Shown here piece by piece: positions 17,269 through 27,848 of a stretch of 64,000 nucleotides of DNA (within the stretch, counting starts at the first letter, position 1; each line of letters starts with the position of its first letter). The stretch is taken from positions 1-64,000 of the forward strand of contig DASXMJ010000052.1 of the NCBI GenBank assembly GCA_036495685.1, read 5' to 3'. Position numbers and translations under genes: made by a program. Below the pieces are notes generated by a model. It was not told the DNA's origin and did not search any database. It worked only from the letters and a program-made list of their open reading frames with translations. The stretch is from Candidatus Binataceae bacterium. Lineage in GTDB: Bacteria; Desulfobacterota; Binatia; Binatales; Binataceae.

Positions 17269-17711
17269 TGGAGCCGGTGATCACCAGGAACGGGCAAGTC
17301 GCGCTGTCCCTGATATTTGCCGCGGCGTTGGGCGGATGCGCCCCGGCGGGGTCCCAAACCAGCACCGCGGCGCTCGACGCGATCGGGTGCCAATTCGAGG
17401 CGAAAAAAGTCTGCGAGCAGGCGCTGCTCCATCCGATCAATTTCTCTTCCGGCATCACTACCGGCAACCAGTCCTACTTTCAGCAGAACGCTCCTGCCAC
17501 CGTTTGGGGACAGGTCCCCATCAAAGCGCCGGGCGGCTCGGAAGTCGACGTTCAGTGCCAGGTCAATACCCAGAACCGGACGGTGGTCTACGCTTATGCC
17601 GCGCCGAGCGGCACCGTATCGGACAGCGACCGTGAGTGGCTGAAAAATGTAGGATGGTGTCGCGGCGTGCCCGCCACCATGACTGCGCCGCCGGTGCGCT
17701 CGGAGGAGTAA
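17268..17711 (+). CDS. Small predicted lipoprotein
   Basis: About 147 residues. The N-terminal hydrophobic segment ends in a lipobox-like LGGC, giving a lipid-anchored exported protein. After that come several Cys residues (CQFEAKKVCEQAL, VDVQCQV and GWCRG) that could form disulfides. I recognise no family. It starts on the A of the glpX stop codon (TGATG) and stops six bases before the crotonase gene, so it is embedded in the operon. The link to metabolism is unclear. Confidence 0.6.
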   Translation: MEPVITRNGQVALSLIFAAALGGCAPAGSQTSTAALDAIGCQFEAKKVCEQALLHPINFSSGITTGNQSYFQQNAPATVWGQVPIKAPGGSEVDVQCQVNTQNRTVVYAYAAPSGTVSDSDREWLKNVGWCRGVPATMTAPPVRSEE

Positions 17712-17717
17712 AAATTG

Positions 17718-18497
17718 ATGGAACTGAAGAACCTAATTTTCGAGCAGGCGCCCATCTCCATCGCGACCATAAATCGTCCCACCGCGCTGAATGCGCTCAA
17801 CCGCGAAGTACTCGAGGACCTCACCCGGGTCATTCGCGAGGTGCGCCATGACGCTTCGGTCCGGGTACTGATACTGACCGGCGCGGGCGACCGGGCCTTC
17901 GTGGCAGGCGCGGATATCGCGGCGATGGCGGAGATGTCGACTGCGGAGGGCTTGGACTTCTCACATCTCGGACATCGGGTACTCGCGAGCCTCGAAGACC
18001 TGCCGATTCCCGTGATTGCCGCGGTGAACGGTTTCGCGCTGGGGGGAGGCACCGAGTTGGCACTGGCGTGCGACTTGGTGATTGCGAGCGAGAAGGCGCG
18101 TTTCGGCCAGCCGGAAATCAATCTTGGCCTGATTCCGGGCTTTGGAGGGACCCAGCGTTTGGCCCATCGCATCGGGCAGGCCAAAGCGCGTGAACTGATC
18201 CTGACCGGAGACATGATCGACGCGAAGACCGCGCTCGCCCTGGGCCTGGCCAACCAGGTGGTTGCTCCAGAAGAGTTGATGAACGCCGCTCGCGCGATGG
18301 CCGGAAAACTGACGAGCAAATCCGCCTTCGCGCTGCGCCAGGCGAAAGCCGCCCTGCGTGCATCGTTCACCATGAACGAAGATGCCGGCCTCAGGTTCGA
18401 GCAGGAAGCGTTCGCGGTGACGTTTTCCAGTGCCGACCGCGTCGAGGGTACCAAGGCGTTTGTCGAGAAGCGCCCGCCGGCGTGGCGTCACAAGTGA
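17718..18497 (+). CDS. Enoyl-CoA hydratase/isomerase (crotonase)
   Basis: A 259-residue crotonase. It has the oxyanion-hole segment GAGDRAFVAGADIAAM and FALGGGTELALACD with the first catalytic Glu. The second catalytic Glu lies in FGQPEINLGLIPGFGG. Both acids are present, so hydration of 2-enoyl-CoA is expected. It opens the acyl-CoA cluster that continues with two dehydrogenases and the B12 mutase. A GGAGGA lies just upstream of the ATG at 17718. In this setting it would hydrate crotonyl-CoA or a branched 2-enoyl-CoA. Confidence 0.88.
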   Translation: MELKNLIFEQAPISIATINRPTALNALNREVLEDLTRVIREVRHDASVRVLILTGAGDRAFVAGADIAAMAEMSTAEGLDFSHLGHRVLASLEDLPIPVIAAVNGFALGGGTELALACDLVIASEKARFGQPEINLGLIPGFGGTQRLAHRIGQAKARELILTGDMIDAKTALALGLANQVVAPEELMNAARAMAGKLTSKSAFALRQAKAALRASFTMNEDAGLRFEQEAFAVTFSSADRVEGTKAFVEKRPPAWRHK

Positions 18498-18622
18498 GGG
18501 GCGCGCTAAAGCACGCGCTTCGCGTGGCCTGCGGATTTCTGAGCGAAGGTTCAGACCATCCGTTCCACTCTCTGCGGGACGTTCTATCGACCACCAGCCC
18601 GTGGTGAGCTAAAACAAAATCA

Positions 18623-19771
<1,149 letters not shown>

Positions 19772-19778
19772 GGATCCC

Positions 19779-21413
19779 GTGAGCTCAAAACGCGAATGGC
19801 TGGAGACCACCTATAAGCAGGCTTCGGAGCGGCCGGTCCGCTTTTCCACCATTTCCGACATGGAACTGGCTGCCCTTTATACCCCGGACGATGCGCAAGG
19901 TGGCTACGACGAAACCCTGGCCAATCCCGGTGAATACCCCTACACGCGCGGGGTCTATGGCTCCATGTACCGCGGACGGCTCTGGACCATGCGCCAGTTC
20001 GCCGGGTTCGGGCTCGCCGAGGATACCAACGCGCGGTTCCACTACCTACTGTCGCAGGGTCAGGATGGTCTCTCCACCGCATTCGATATGCCGACCCTGA
20101 TGGGATACGACGCCGATCACGAACGCGCACAGGGTGAGGTCGGCCGCGAGGGAGTTTCGGTCAGCTCGCTCCAGGACATGGTCCGCCTGTTCGATAAGAT
20201 TCCGCTCGATCGGGTAACCACCTCGATGACCGTGAACTGCTCGGCCTCGGTGTTACTCGCGATGTATCTGATTGTCGCGGAACGGCAGGGCATTCCATGG
20301 GATCGGGTCGGCGGTACCATCCAGAACGACATGCTCAAGGAATTCATCGCGCAGAAAGAATGGATCTGTCCGCCCCGACCGTCGCTGCGCATCGTGACCG
20401 ACATGATTGAGTTCTGCGCGCGCAAAGCCCCGCGCTGGCACGCCGTGTCGATTTCCGGCTACCACATCCGCGAGGCCGGCTCGACTGCGGTTCAGGAACT
20501 GGCGTTCACCATCGCCGACGGTCTCTGCTACGTCGAGGAAGCGGTGCGGCGCGGACTGGCGGTCGACGACTTCGCGCCGCGGCTGTCGTTTTTCTGGAAC
20601 ATCCACAACGACTTCCTCGAAGAAGTCGCCAAGCTTCGAGCGGCGCGCCGGATGTGGGCGCGCATAATGAAGGAGCGCTTCGGCGCGAAGAATCCGCGTT
20701 CGATGATGTTGCGGACCCACGCGCAGACCGCCGGCGCATCGCTTACCGCGCAGCAGCCGGTCAACAACGTGGTCCGCGTGGCGCTTCAGGCAATGGCTGG
20801 AGTGCTGGGAGGTGTACAGTCACTCCACACCAACTCGATGGACGAGACGCTGGCACTGCCTACTGAGCAGGCCGTCACCGTCGCCCTGCGTACCCAGCAA
20901 ATCATCGCCGAGGAAACCGGTATCACCAACACCATCGATCCTTTCGGTGGCAGCTACGCGATCGAGGCATTGACCGATCGCATCGAGCACGATGCGATGG
21001 AATACATCCGGCGGCTCGACGAAATGGGCGGGATGGTGCAGGCGATCGAGACCGGTTATCCGCAGCGCGAGATTGCCGAAGCCGCGTTTCATTACCAGCG
21101 GCAGTTGGAGAAGGGGATCAAGACCATCGTCGGGGTCAACAAGTACTCGGTACCCGAGGAACTTCCGATCGACACTCTCAAGATTGATCCGGCTATCGAG
21201 GAGCGGCAGGTGCAGCGCGTGCGCAAGATGAAACGCGAGCGCAATTCGCTCGCCGTGCGCGAAGCGTTGGCGCGGGTCTCCGAAGCCTGTCGCTCGAACG
21301 AAAACCTGATGGAGCCGATACTCGAGGCCGTCCGCCGCGAGGTCACGGTCGGTGAGATCAGCGAAGTCTTTCGCACCGAGTTCGGCGTGTATCGCGACCC
21401 AGGCTGGATTTGA
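19779..21413 (+). CDS. icmA: B12 acyl-CoA mutase large subunit, isobutyryl-CoA mutase type
   Basis: A 544-residue TIM-barrel subunit of coenzyme-B12 acyl-CoA mutases without a fused B12 domain. The two residues that sort this family are Phe74 (TMRQFAGFG) and Gln192 (FIAQKEWI). Methylmalonyl-CoA mutase has Tyr and Arg there, 2-hydroxyisobutyryl-CoA mutase Ile and Gln, and isobutyryl-CoA mutase Phe and Gln. The conserved His of [11 protein letters not shown] is present. It is therefore likely to interconvert isobutyryl- and n-butyryl-CoA or a close branched pair such as pivalyl/isovaleryl. GTG start at 19779, preceded by GAGGA. The B12 subunit follows after five bases. Confidence 0.85.
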   Translation: MSSKREWLETTYKQASERPVRFSTISDMELAALYTPDDAQGGYDETLANPGEYPYTRGVYGSMYRGRLWTMRQFAGFGLAEDTNARFHYLLSQGQDGLSTAFDMPTLMGYDADHERAQGEVGREGVSVSSLQDMVRLFDKIPLDRVTTSMTVNCSASVLLAMYLIVAERQGIPWDRVGGTIQNDMLKEFIAQKEWICPPRPSLRIVTDMIEFCARKAPRWHAVSISGYHIREAGSTAVQELAFTIADGLCYVEEAVRRGLAVDDFAPRLSFFWNIHNDFLEEVAKLRAARRMWARIMKERFGAKNPRSMMLRTHAQTAGASLTAQQPVNNVVRVALQAMAGVLGGVQSLHTNSMDETLALPTEQAVTVALRTQQIIAEETGITNTIDPFGGSYAIEALTDRIEHDAMEYIRRLDEMGGMVQAIETGYPQREIAEAAFHYQRQLEKGIKTIVGVNKYSVPEELPIDTLKIDPAIEERQVQRVRKMKRERNSLAVREALARVSEACRSNENLMEPILEAVRREVTVGEISEVFRTEFGVYRDPGWI

Positions 21414-21418
21414 CGACC

Positions 21419-21823
21419 ATGGCAGACAAAAGACTCAGAATCCTGGTAGCAAAGCCCGGGCTCGATGGGCACGACCGGGGCGCAAAAATCATCGCGCGGG
21501 CGCTGCGCGATGGCGGGTTCGAAGTCGTCTACACTGGACTGCATCAGACTCCGGAGATGATCGCCGAGGCTGCCGTGCAGGAAGACGTCGACGCTGTCGG
21601 CCTGTCGATACTCTCGGGCGCACATATGACCCTCTTTCCGGAGGTCATCAAGCTGCTCAAACAGCGGGGCGCTGGCGACGTGGCGGTGTTTGGTGGCGGC
21701 ATTATTCCAGATGACGATGCGACCAGGTTGAGGGAACTTGGCGTGCGGGAGATATTCACCCCCGGCGCGTCGACCGAAGACATCGTCAAGTGGGTGCACG
21801 AGAACGTCCAGGCGCGCCAGTAG
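21419..21823 (+). CDS. icmB: B12-binding small subunit of the acyl-CoA mutase
   Basis: A 134-residue Rossmann-like cobalamin-binding protein with the base-off signature DxHxxG in [21 protein letters not shown] and the nucleotide-tail loop GGGIIPDDD. It binds adenosylcobalamin through its His and completes the mutase with the large subunit just upstream. The separate 545+135 residue build equals that of isobutyryl-CoA mutase (IcmA plus IcmB) and of archaeal methylmalonyl-CoA mutase. The ATG at 21419 is used; a TTG at 21410 is also in frame. No reactivating G-protein chaperone gene is in the window. Confidence 0.88.
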   Translation: MADKRLRILVAKPGLDGHDRGAKIIARALRDGGFEVVYTGLHQTPEMIAEAAVQEDVDAVGLSILSGAHMTLFPEVIKLLKQRGAGDVAVFGGGIIPDDDATRLRELGVREIFTPGASTEDIVKWVHENVQARQ

Positions 21824-21827
21824 CTTT

Positions 21828-22985
21828 ATGAACTTCGATCTGACCGAAGAGCAGCAGCGGATCCGCGATACGTTGGCCGGGTTCGCCGAGCGCGAAATCA
21901 AGCCCTTCGCGGCGAAATGGGACAAGGAAGAGACCTTTCCCCGCCACGTGATTGAAAAACTGGGAGAGCTGGGCTTCTTGGGGGTCGCCTTCCCGGAGAA
22001 ATGGGGCGGGGGTGGCGCCGACACATTGTCGCAGGTGCTGGTGGTGGAGGGGCTCTCGCGCTACGACGCGTCGATCGGGCTTACCTGTGCGGCCCACATG
22101 TCGCTGTCGACCGGGCACATCGCGATGTTCGCCGCCGATGAGCATCGCGATCGCTACGTGCCGGAAATGTTGAGCGCGAAAAAGCTCGGCGCCTGGTGCT
22201 TGACCGAGCCGAGCTCCGGTTCGGATGCGGCTGCGATGAAAACTCGCGCGGTCCGGGTTGGGGACAATTTCCAGATCACCGGCTCCAAGATGTTCATAAC
22301 CAACGGTACGGTTGGCGATGTCTACGTCGTGATGGCGGTCACCGACGCTAACCGGGGGCGCGACGGAGTGTCGGCATTTATAGTCGAACGAGGCACCGCG
22401 GGGCTCGCCAATGGCAAGAGGATTGAGAAGCTCGGGTTGCACGCTTCCGATACGGCTGAAGTTGTTTTCGACAACGTTACCGTGCCGGCACGAAATCTGA
22501 TCGGGGACCTTGGCGCCGGCTATCGCCAGACGCTGAAGGTGCTGGAAGGCGGGCGCATCGGGATCGCCGGGTTTGCCGCTGGAATCGCGCGCGGTGCATT
22601 TGAGGAAGCACGCTCTTACGCGCTGGAACGCAATCAGTTCAAAAGGCCGATCGCAGAGTTTCAGGCAATCCAGTGGATGTTCGCCGACATGGCTACGCGA
22701 ATCGAAGCCTCTTGGGTGTTAATTTGCCGCGCTGCTGCGTTGAAGGATGCCGGCCGACCGTTTGCGCGCGAAGCCGCGATGGCCAAGCTGTTCGCTTCCG
22801 AGACCGCGATGTGGACGACCATCAAGGCGGTACAGATTCACGGTGGCTACGGCTACGTCACCGACTTTCCGGTCGAACGCTACATGCGCGATGCCAAGCT
22901 CACCGAGATAGGCGAGGGAACCAGCGAAGTGCAGCGAATGATCATCGCGAAGTCGCTATTGCGCGAGGGATACTTGCCCGCTTAG
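21828..22985 (+). CDS. Acyl-CoA dehydrogenase
   Basis: A 385-residue FAD acyl-CoA dehydrogenase. The flavin motif is [14 protein letters not shown], the substrate domain has [20 protein letters not shown], and the catalytic-base motif is [12 protein letters not shown] with Glu intact. The open N-terminus [17 protein letters not shown] is the classical one. It starts four bases after the B12 subunit, so it belongs to the same operon as the mutase and the other dehydrogenase. One of the two probably acts on isobutyryl- or isovaleryl-CoA and the other on n-butyryl-CoA. Confidence 0.88.
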   Translation: MNFDLTEEQQRIRDTLAGFAEREIKPFAAKWDKEETFPRHVIEKLGELGFLGVAFPEKWGGGGADTLSQVLVVEGLSRYDASIGLTCAAHMSLSTGHIAMFAADEHRDRYVPEMLSAKKLGAWCLTEPSSGSDAAAMKTRAVRVGDNFQITGSKMFITNGTVGDVYVVMAVTDANRGRDGVSAFIVERGTAGLANGKRIEKLGLHASDTAEVVFDNVTVPARNLIGDLGAGYRQTLKVLEGGRIGIAGFAAGIARGAFEEARSYALERNQFKRPIAEFQAIQWMFADMATRIEASWVLICRAAALKDAGRPFAREAAMAKLFASETAMWTTIKAVQIHGGYGYVTDFPVERYMRDAKLTEIGEGTSEVQRMIIAKSLLREGYLPA

Positions 22986-23171
22986 CGCTCAATTTCCCCT
23001 TCGCTTAGGGAGCGCCCCGGCTTTGGCGGTGGCGATACGAGATCACAGTTGTTCCGAGTCGGTAGGAAACGACCGGTTCCGGCCCGCAGCCGATCCCGGA
23101 TGGGCTGTCGGTCATCAAAGCTCTCCCTCGATCCGCGACTATTTTGCCGAAGCGAACCTAAACCTTTAGCT

Positions 23172-24905
23172 TTACATCGCCCCACCCAATCCGGATGATT
23201 CAAGGCGTGCGAATTTTTGCAGCGAAGATTGATCCGGAAGGTCAAGCTTAAGGCGCAGTTCCCGAAGCGAAGCCTTCAGCGCCGACGCGCTGGCGTCCAG
23301 CCGCTCGCTCATCTCCTTAGTACTGGCGCCTTTGCGTAACAGCATCAGTAACTCGGCCTGTCGCGCGCTGAGCCGGTAGCGGCTGCTTAGCCGCTGCCGT
23401 AACAAAGTTTCAGTTTCTCCGAGCTCAATCAGAACCGTGAAGTGCCCGTTGTTTTCGCCCGAATCGCTGAGGAAGCCCCGCAGGCGGAGGATGGCGCCGG
23501 AGCGATGTGCATACATCCTTACCACCGGTTGGTCGGCGCCGATGGAAAGCTCGTCTCGACTTCCAAAAATCGCCCGAAGCTCGCGCGCTATATGGCTCAA
23601 CGCTTCCGCGAACCCGCGGTTGGCAGAAATCCCTGCTCCCCGGTTGTCGTAGATCGCAAATTGTCGGAACAGTGCCTTCGCCGCTCCGTTGAGCGACAAC
23701 ACTTTCCCTCTCCAATTCATTACTACAACGCCGGTGGGAACGTCGCGGAACGGCGCAAATGCATCGCCATCCGATAAATATGGAGCAACCACACTGGCTG
23801 TGCCGATCCCCTGCGCTACGTCGGGGGCGACCGCCTGAAGAAAGTCAATGTCGTCCCGGCCAAAGGGCTTCATCTTTTCGCTGCGAAAAATGGGGTAGTA
23901 ACCCAGGAACCCTCCGTGCTGGTCGCGCAATAATGTTAACAGGCCATGGTGCATTCCCATCGAGCGAAAAAATTCGTTGTAGCCTTCCGAGCGATAGTAG
24001 TTGGGGCGCACAATCTCGTCGTGGCGCAGCACGGTCCGCGGGTTTTCCGGCAATAGTGAAGGTGGACGAAAGCCGCTGATTTCTGGGCTGGCGTCGAGCA
24101 GATACCTTTGCATGTGGTTAAACCAGCGCTCGAAATTGAAGTCGCGGACAATCCAGCGCGGGCCCTGGCCGGAATAGGCCACAAGGCCGGGACTGGCTTC
24201 GTCGTACGGTACCGCGTCGCGAACAATATCAAACAGGGTATACACGAAGGGCTGGAGTGGCAGCCCGGAACTAGCCAGTCGTTTTATCCGCGCCCTCGCC
24301 TGACGCTTGTGCTCGAAGTCATTCAGGGAAGGCTGGGGAATGGCCAATTCCTTGTGCCCAGCGATCGTGTCTTCAGAAAATCGACGGCTTCGCGCAACAC
24401 CAGCGGGAGGAGAGGGTCTGGTCGCGCCGAGCCTGGTCAACAGTCGTCGGCAGTGACGCTGGCTGAAGGCTATCCCGAGGTTGCCCCGAAGATGCTTGGT
24501 CAGCAGGGCCGCGGTCCAGTACGGCTGTGTCAATCCCCGAACAATTGGCGGGCGTCTGACCGCAGCGGCCACGAGCTTCCACTGTTCGTCGGTCAGTTTG
24601 GACGTTTGGTAGTTGTGCGCGCGAACCCCCAACGCACTGCCACCAAAAGTGCGCGCGCGCTTGGCCCATCGCTGGACAGTACGCAGAGAAGCCTTCGCTT
24701 GGTGCTCGATCTGGCGTACATCGGTACGCTGAAGAAGCAGCACGACTGCTTCAAGCTTCCTTCTGAAGGCCGCGTCTAGCGGTTGTGCGCACAGACCCTG
24801 AAGTTCAAACGCCAGGTGTTCGTCGGAGGAAAGCCCGCGAGCACCACTCTGTGGTCTTGCGGCAGGATGGTCGCCGACGCCGTGACATCTGGAAGTCCGC
24901 GACAC
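23172..24905 (-). CDS. IS630-type transposase DNA-binding domain fused to a GAF/PAS-like/LuxR regulator
   Basis: A single 577-residue frame. Residues 45-85 (RRKLEAVVLLLQRTDVRQIE, then TVQRWAKRA) are the HTH of IS630-family transposases. Residues 104-162 (KLTDEQWKLVAAAVRRPP, then YWTAALLTKHLRGN and CRRLLTRLGA) are the winged helix that normally precedes the DDE domain. No DDE acids follow. Instead residues 205-375 look GAF-like, 385-475 PAS-like (FRDVPTGVVVMNWRGKVLSLNGAA), and 510-570 form a LuxR HTH (YRLSARQAELLMLLRKGAST). The GTG at 24905 has GGGAGG eight bases upstream, so the transposase part is translated. A recent in-frame fusion or a domesticated DNA-binding module are the explanations. 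It stands divergent from the dioxygenase cluster and may regulate it. Confidence 0.8.
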   Translation of the reverse strand: MSRTSRCHGVGDHPAARPQSGARGLSSDEHLAFELQGLCAQPLDAAFRRKLEAVVLLLQRTDVRQIEHQAKASLRTVQRWAKRARTFGGSALGVRAHNYQTSKLTDEQWKLVAAAVRRPPIVRGLTQPYWTAALLTKHLRGNLGIAFSQRHCRRLLTRLGATRPSPPAGVARSRRFSEDTIAGHKELAIPQPSLNDFEHKRQARARIKRLASSGLPLQPFVYTLFDIVRDAVPYDEASPGLVAYSGQGPRWIVRDFNFERWFNHMQRYLLDASPEISGFRPPSLLPENPRTVLRHDEIVRPNYYRSEGYNEFFRSMGMHHGLLTLLRDQHGGFLGYYPIFRSEKMKPFGRDDIDFLQAVAPDVAQGIGTASVVAPYLSDGDAFAPFRDVPTGVVVMNWRGKVLSLNGAAKALFRQFAIYDNRGAGISANRGFAEALSHIARELRAIFGSRDELSIGADQPVVRMYAHRSGAILRLRGFLSDSGENNGHFTVLIELGETETLLRQRLSSRYRLSARQAELLMLLRKGASTKEMSERLDASASALKASLRELRLKLDLPDQSSLQKFARLESSGLGGAM

Positions 24906-25359
24906 TTTCGTGTCCTCCCTGCTAAGGCTATTTCATACGCCGCACATTCTCGCTAATGCAACACCGACTGGGACCTGCGCCTAGGATTCAATGGCTGCGA
25001 AGCATCGGTCTGATTAAACATTCAAGCGCACGATGGAGACAATAAGTGAACAATTGCAATCCGCCAAGGCGAGCTCCCTCGTAGTTGAGGATAGGCTATT
25101 TTGCTCGAGACCTTGCCGTGGCCAACTTACCGATTCCAACCCGGACGCGCGATGTATCTGATGCTTCACGAAGGTGGCTACGAGCGCAGCGGCGGTGAAT
25201 ATCGCCCTCTATATCGAGGCATGGCAGGATTTGACTAGACCTCTATCTGGCCAGCCGCCAGCGCCCCTATTCCGGGACCGCCCGTATGAGGCCCAGCCAA
25301 CCGGTGACTTGCTCAAGGTGTCTGGGCCGAGTCTCTAAAGTTCAATCGGAGGAGAGATC
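24906..25359. other. Divergent intergenic region
   Basis: About 450 bases between the divergent fusion regulator and the amidohydrolase. It should hold the promoters of both. A few short frames exist (for example ATG at 25033, and one ending near 25240) but none has a recognisable domain. No clear promoter boxes or operator repeats were found by eye. Confidence 0.5.
24914..24919 (-). promoter_or_regulatory. Shine-Dalgarno GGGAGG deciding the fusion-regulator start
   Basis: On the minus strand GGGAGG lies eight bases before the GTG at 24905. It supports translation of the transposase-derived N-terminus rather than an internal start near the GAF-like region. Confidence 0.65.
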
Positions 25360-26493
25360 GTGCCAGTCATCGATGTCGACAGCCACGTGACGGTCACCAA
25401 GAGACTTGAGGGAACTCCATTCAGGGTTGACATTCTTCCAGACGGGGGACACGGGTTCGAGTTCAACAAAGCCGGCTTGAGGTTCACGCCTCCAGGCGGA
25501 AAGATCCCGAGGTCCGGCAAAGAGCCGATTTCGGTGCAGTCCTTTTGGGATCTCAACCGTCGCCTCGAGGATCTTGATCGCGACGGGATCGACAGACAGG
25601 TGCTTATCTTTCACACCGCCCACGTCTTTTACGGAGCTGAGAGCCGCACCGCGATCGAAGCAGCACAAAAATACGACGATGGTCTGGCCGAAATGATTGC
25701 GACCTGCAAAGCACCGTCGCGCTACCTCGGCGCGGCACCGGTCCCGCTGCAGGATCCGCAGGCGGCGGCAGATGAAGCCGAGCGCGCAGTCAAGGACCTT
25801 CACATGGCGGTGGTCGTGATTGGCACGAACGTACGCGGCCGAAATCTGGACCTGCCCGAGTTCCGGCCATTTTTTGCCCGTATCAGTGAGTTGAACGTTC
25901 CTCTCATAGTCCATTCCGACGGCTTAACCTCGTTTCAAACCCACCCCGCCGCGGGCGATCGCACCGGCTGGTCCAATCGTGGAGTATTTGCCTCGGGCGG
26001 TCGCGACCGCTCGGAGGGCCTAGAGCAGGGGTCGGAATATCCGATCTGGTGGATACTAACTCATCCGTTCGAGCACATAATCGCCATCGCGCGGATCATC
26101 TACGGCGGGCTGCTTGATCTCTACCCCAATCTCAAATTCATTTTCGAAGAGGGCAACGTCGGCTATGCGCTCTATCTGTTCGACCGGCTCGAGGAGGGCT
26201 GGGAGTTCGGTGAATTCATACATGGCCCACGAGTGCACTTGGGCGGGCCGAAGAAGCATCCGCTGGAGTACCTGGAGAATTTCCACTGGGCGGTCGAGTC
26301 GGAAGATTCCCTGATCGGACAGGCGATTAAACGATGGGGCGCCGAGCGCATCCTCTTCAGCTCTGACTACCCACACACGGATACCGCTTGGCCGGAGAGC
26401 GTGGCGGGGATGAAAAAAGCGCTCACCGGCTTTTCCGCCGGTGACCAAGAGAAGGTGATGAGCGAAAACGCCGCTAGACTACTGCACCTGTGA
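25360..26493 (+). CDS. Metal-dependent amidohydrolase/decarboxylase (ACMSD-like)
   Basis: A 377-residue TIM-barrel amidohydrolase of the PF04909 type, as in aminocarboxymuconate-semialdehyde and resorcylate decarboxylases. Metal-site marks are VIDVDSH at the N-terminus, PLIVHSDG, ILTHPFEH and the terminal LFSSDYPHTD with its catalytic Asp. Related enzymes decarboxylate or hydrolyse aromatic acids and ring-cleavage products. GTG start with GGAGGAG just upstream. It precedes the Rieske dioxygenase by about 90 bases on the same strand, so they probably serve one aromatic pathway. The substrate is not fixed by sequence. Confidence 0.85.
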   Translation: MPVIDVDSHVTVTKRLEGTPFRVDILPDGGHGFEFNKAGLRFTPPGGKIPRSGKEPISVQSFWDLNRRLEDLDRDGIDRQVLIFHTAHVFYGAESRTAIEAAQKYDDGLAEMIATCKAPSRYLGAAPVPLQDPQAAADEAERAVKDLHMAVVVIGTNVRGRNLDLPEFRPFFARISELNVPLIVHSDGLTSFQTHPAAGDRTGWSNRGVFASGGRDRSEGLEQGSEYPIWWILTHPFEHIIAIARIIYGGLLDLYPNLKFIFEEGNVGYALYLFDRLEEGWEFGEFIHGPRVHLGGPKKHPLEYLENFHWAVESEDSLIGQAIKRWGAERILFSSDYPHTDTAWPESVAGMKKALTGFSAGDQEKVMSENAARLLHL

Positions 26494-26585
26494 TAGTTCC
26501 GAGGGCTCTGAGGCGCTCCACACAAGGTCCGATCACGAGGTCCTAGAGACCAAATCAAAAACCCGGAACACTTCCGGAGGACAGG

Positions 26586-27848
26586 ATGAACCAAACAGCG
26601 AACCCCGCGCAGACTAAGAAACTAGTCCGTTTCCCACGGGAAGATGGCTCGCGGATTCCTTACGAGGTCTATAGCTCGCTGGAAGTCTACCGGCTGGAGC
26701 AGGAGAGGATTTTCCGCGGTCCGATTTGGAGCTTCGTTGCGATGGAGGCCGAAATTCCGCATCCTAACGATTTCAAGAGCACCTTCGTCGGCGATACCCC
26801 GGTGGTCGTTGCGCGCGACGGAGGCGGGCTTTTGTCGGCGTGGGTCAATCGGTGCGCCCATCGCGGCGCAATGGTCTGCCGGGCGGCCCGTGGTAACGCG
26901 CGGAGCTTCACCTGCGCTTACCATCAGTGGACCTACGACTGCCGCGGGAATCTGCGCGGCGTGCCGTTCCGCAACGGACTTAAGGGGATAGGCGGGATGC
27001 CTGCGGACTTCGATCCAGAGCAACATGGCCTGGAGCAATTGCGAGTCGATGGCTACCGCGGCCTGATCTTCGCAACTTTCAGCGACCGTTCACCCTCCCT
27101 CGCGGACTATCTCGGCCCGCAGATGTGCCAGCGGCTTGACCGAATTTTTCACAAGCCGACTACCTATCTGGGCTGTACCCGCCAATATTCGAAGTCAAAC
27201 TGGAAGCTCTATACCGAGAACGTGCGCGATCCTTATCACGCGTCGCTTCTGCATCCATTTTTCAGCACCTTCAACCTCGTGAGAGCGTCGACGCGAATCG
27301 AACACATTTTCGACGACGGTGGTCTACACCACTGCGTAATGCTTTTCCAAACCGAAGACACCAGCGGCGGCGCCGCCTATGCGGAAAGCAAGATTGAGTC
27401 ATTCAAGGAAGGACTGAGGCTCGAGGATTCGTCTATTTTGGCGAATGTCAGAGAATTCCAGGAGGAAGCGAACTTTCAGATCCAGTCCATCTTTCCGCAA
27501 CTTGTAGTCCAGCAGATCCAGAACAGTCTGGCGGTAAGACAGCTCTTGCCAAAAGGGCCACAGAGCTTCGAATTGATCTTCAACTTCTTCGGTTATTCTG
27601 ACGACACCCCCGAGATGATCCAGCATCGAATCAAAGAGGCCAATCTGGTAGGCCCGGCCGGGTTGATCTCGATGGAAGACACTTTTGCAACCGAGCTGGT
27701 GCAATTTGGGACGGCCGGCGCTGGCGGTGCGCTCTCGGTTGCTGACCTGGGCCGCGACGCTTCGGACACCGAAAACGCAGGGTCCGTGATTTCGGAAGAA
27801 CCGGTGCGGAGGTTTTGGCGCGCTTACCAGGAGGTCATGGGCTTATGA
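26586..27848 (+). CDS. Rieske aromatic ring-hydroxylating dioxygenase, alpha subunit
   Basis: A 420-residue oxygenase component that adds both atoms of O2 to an aromatic ring. The Rieske cluster ligands are Cys90/His92 (CAHRG) and Cys110/His113 (CAYHQW). The mononuclear iron site is NVRDPYHASLLHPFF with Asp215 as bridge and His218/His223, completed by the Asp in GLISMED. The NWKLYTENVRDPYHASLLH form is close to the benzoate/anthranilate/salicylate class. A GGAGGACA precedes the ATG. The beta subunit overlaps its stop. No ferredoxin or reductase is next to it, so electrons must come from elsewhere. Confidence 0.9.
   Translation: MNQTANPAQTKKLVRFPREDGSRIPYEVYSSLEVYRLEQERIFRGPIWSFVAMEAEIPHPNDFKSTFVGDTPVVVARDGGGLLSAWVNRCAHRGAMVCRAARGNARSFTCAYHQWTYDCRGNLRGVPFRNGLKGIGGMPADFDPEQHGLEQLRVDGYRGLIFATFSDRSPSLADYLGPQMCQRLDRIFHKPTTYLGCTRQYSKSNWKLYTENVRDPYHASLLHPFFSTFNLVRASTRIEHIFDDGGLHHCVMLFQTEDTSGGAAYAESKIESFKEGLRLEDSSILANVREFQEEANFQIQSIFPQLVVQQIQNSLAVRQLLPKGPQSFELIFNFFGYSDDTPEMIQHRIKEANLVGPAGLISMEDTFATELVQFGTAGAGGALSVADLGRDASDTENAGSVISEEPVRRFWRAYQEVMGL

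Noticed and set aside
19779-21413. Methylmalonyl-CoA mutase as the function of the large subunit
   Set aside because: The discriminating residues are Phe and Gln, not Tyr and Arg, so the isobutyryl type is preferred.
25033-25240. Short frames in the regulator-amidohydrolase gap
   Set aside because: Under 50 codons, no domain and no ribosome site.
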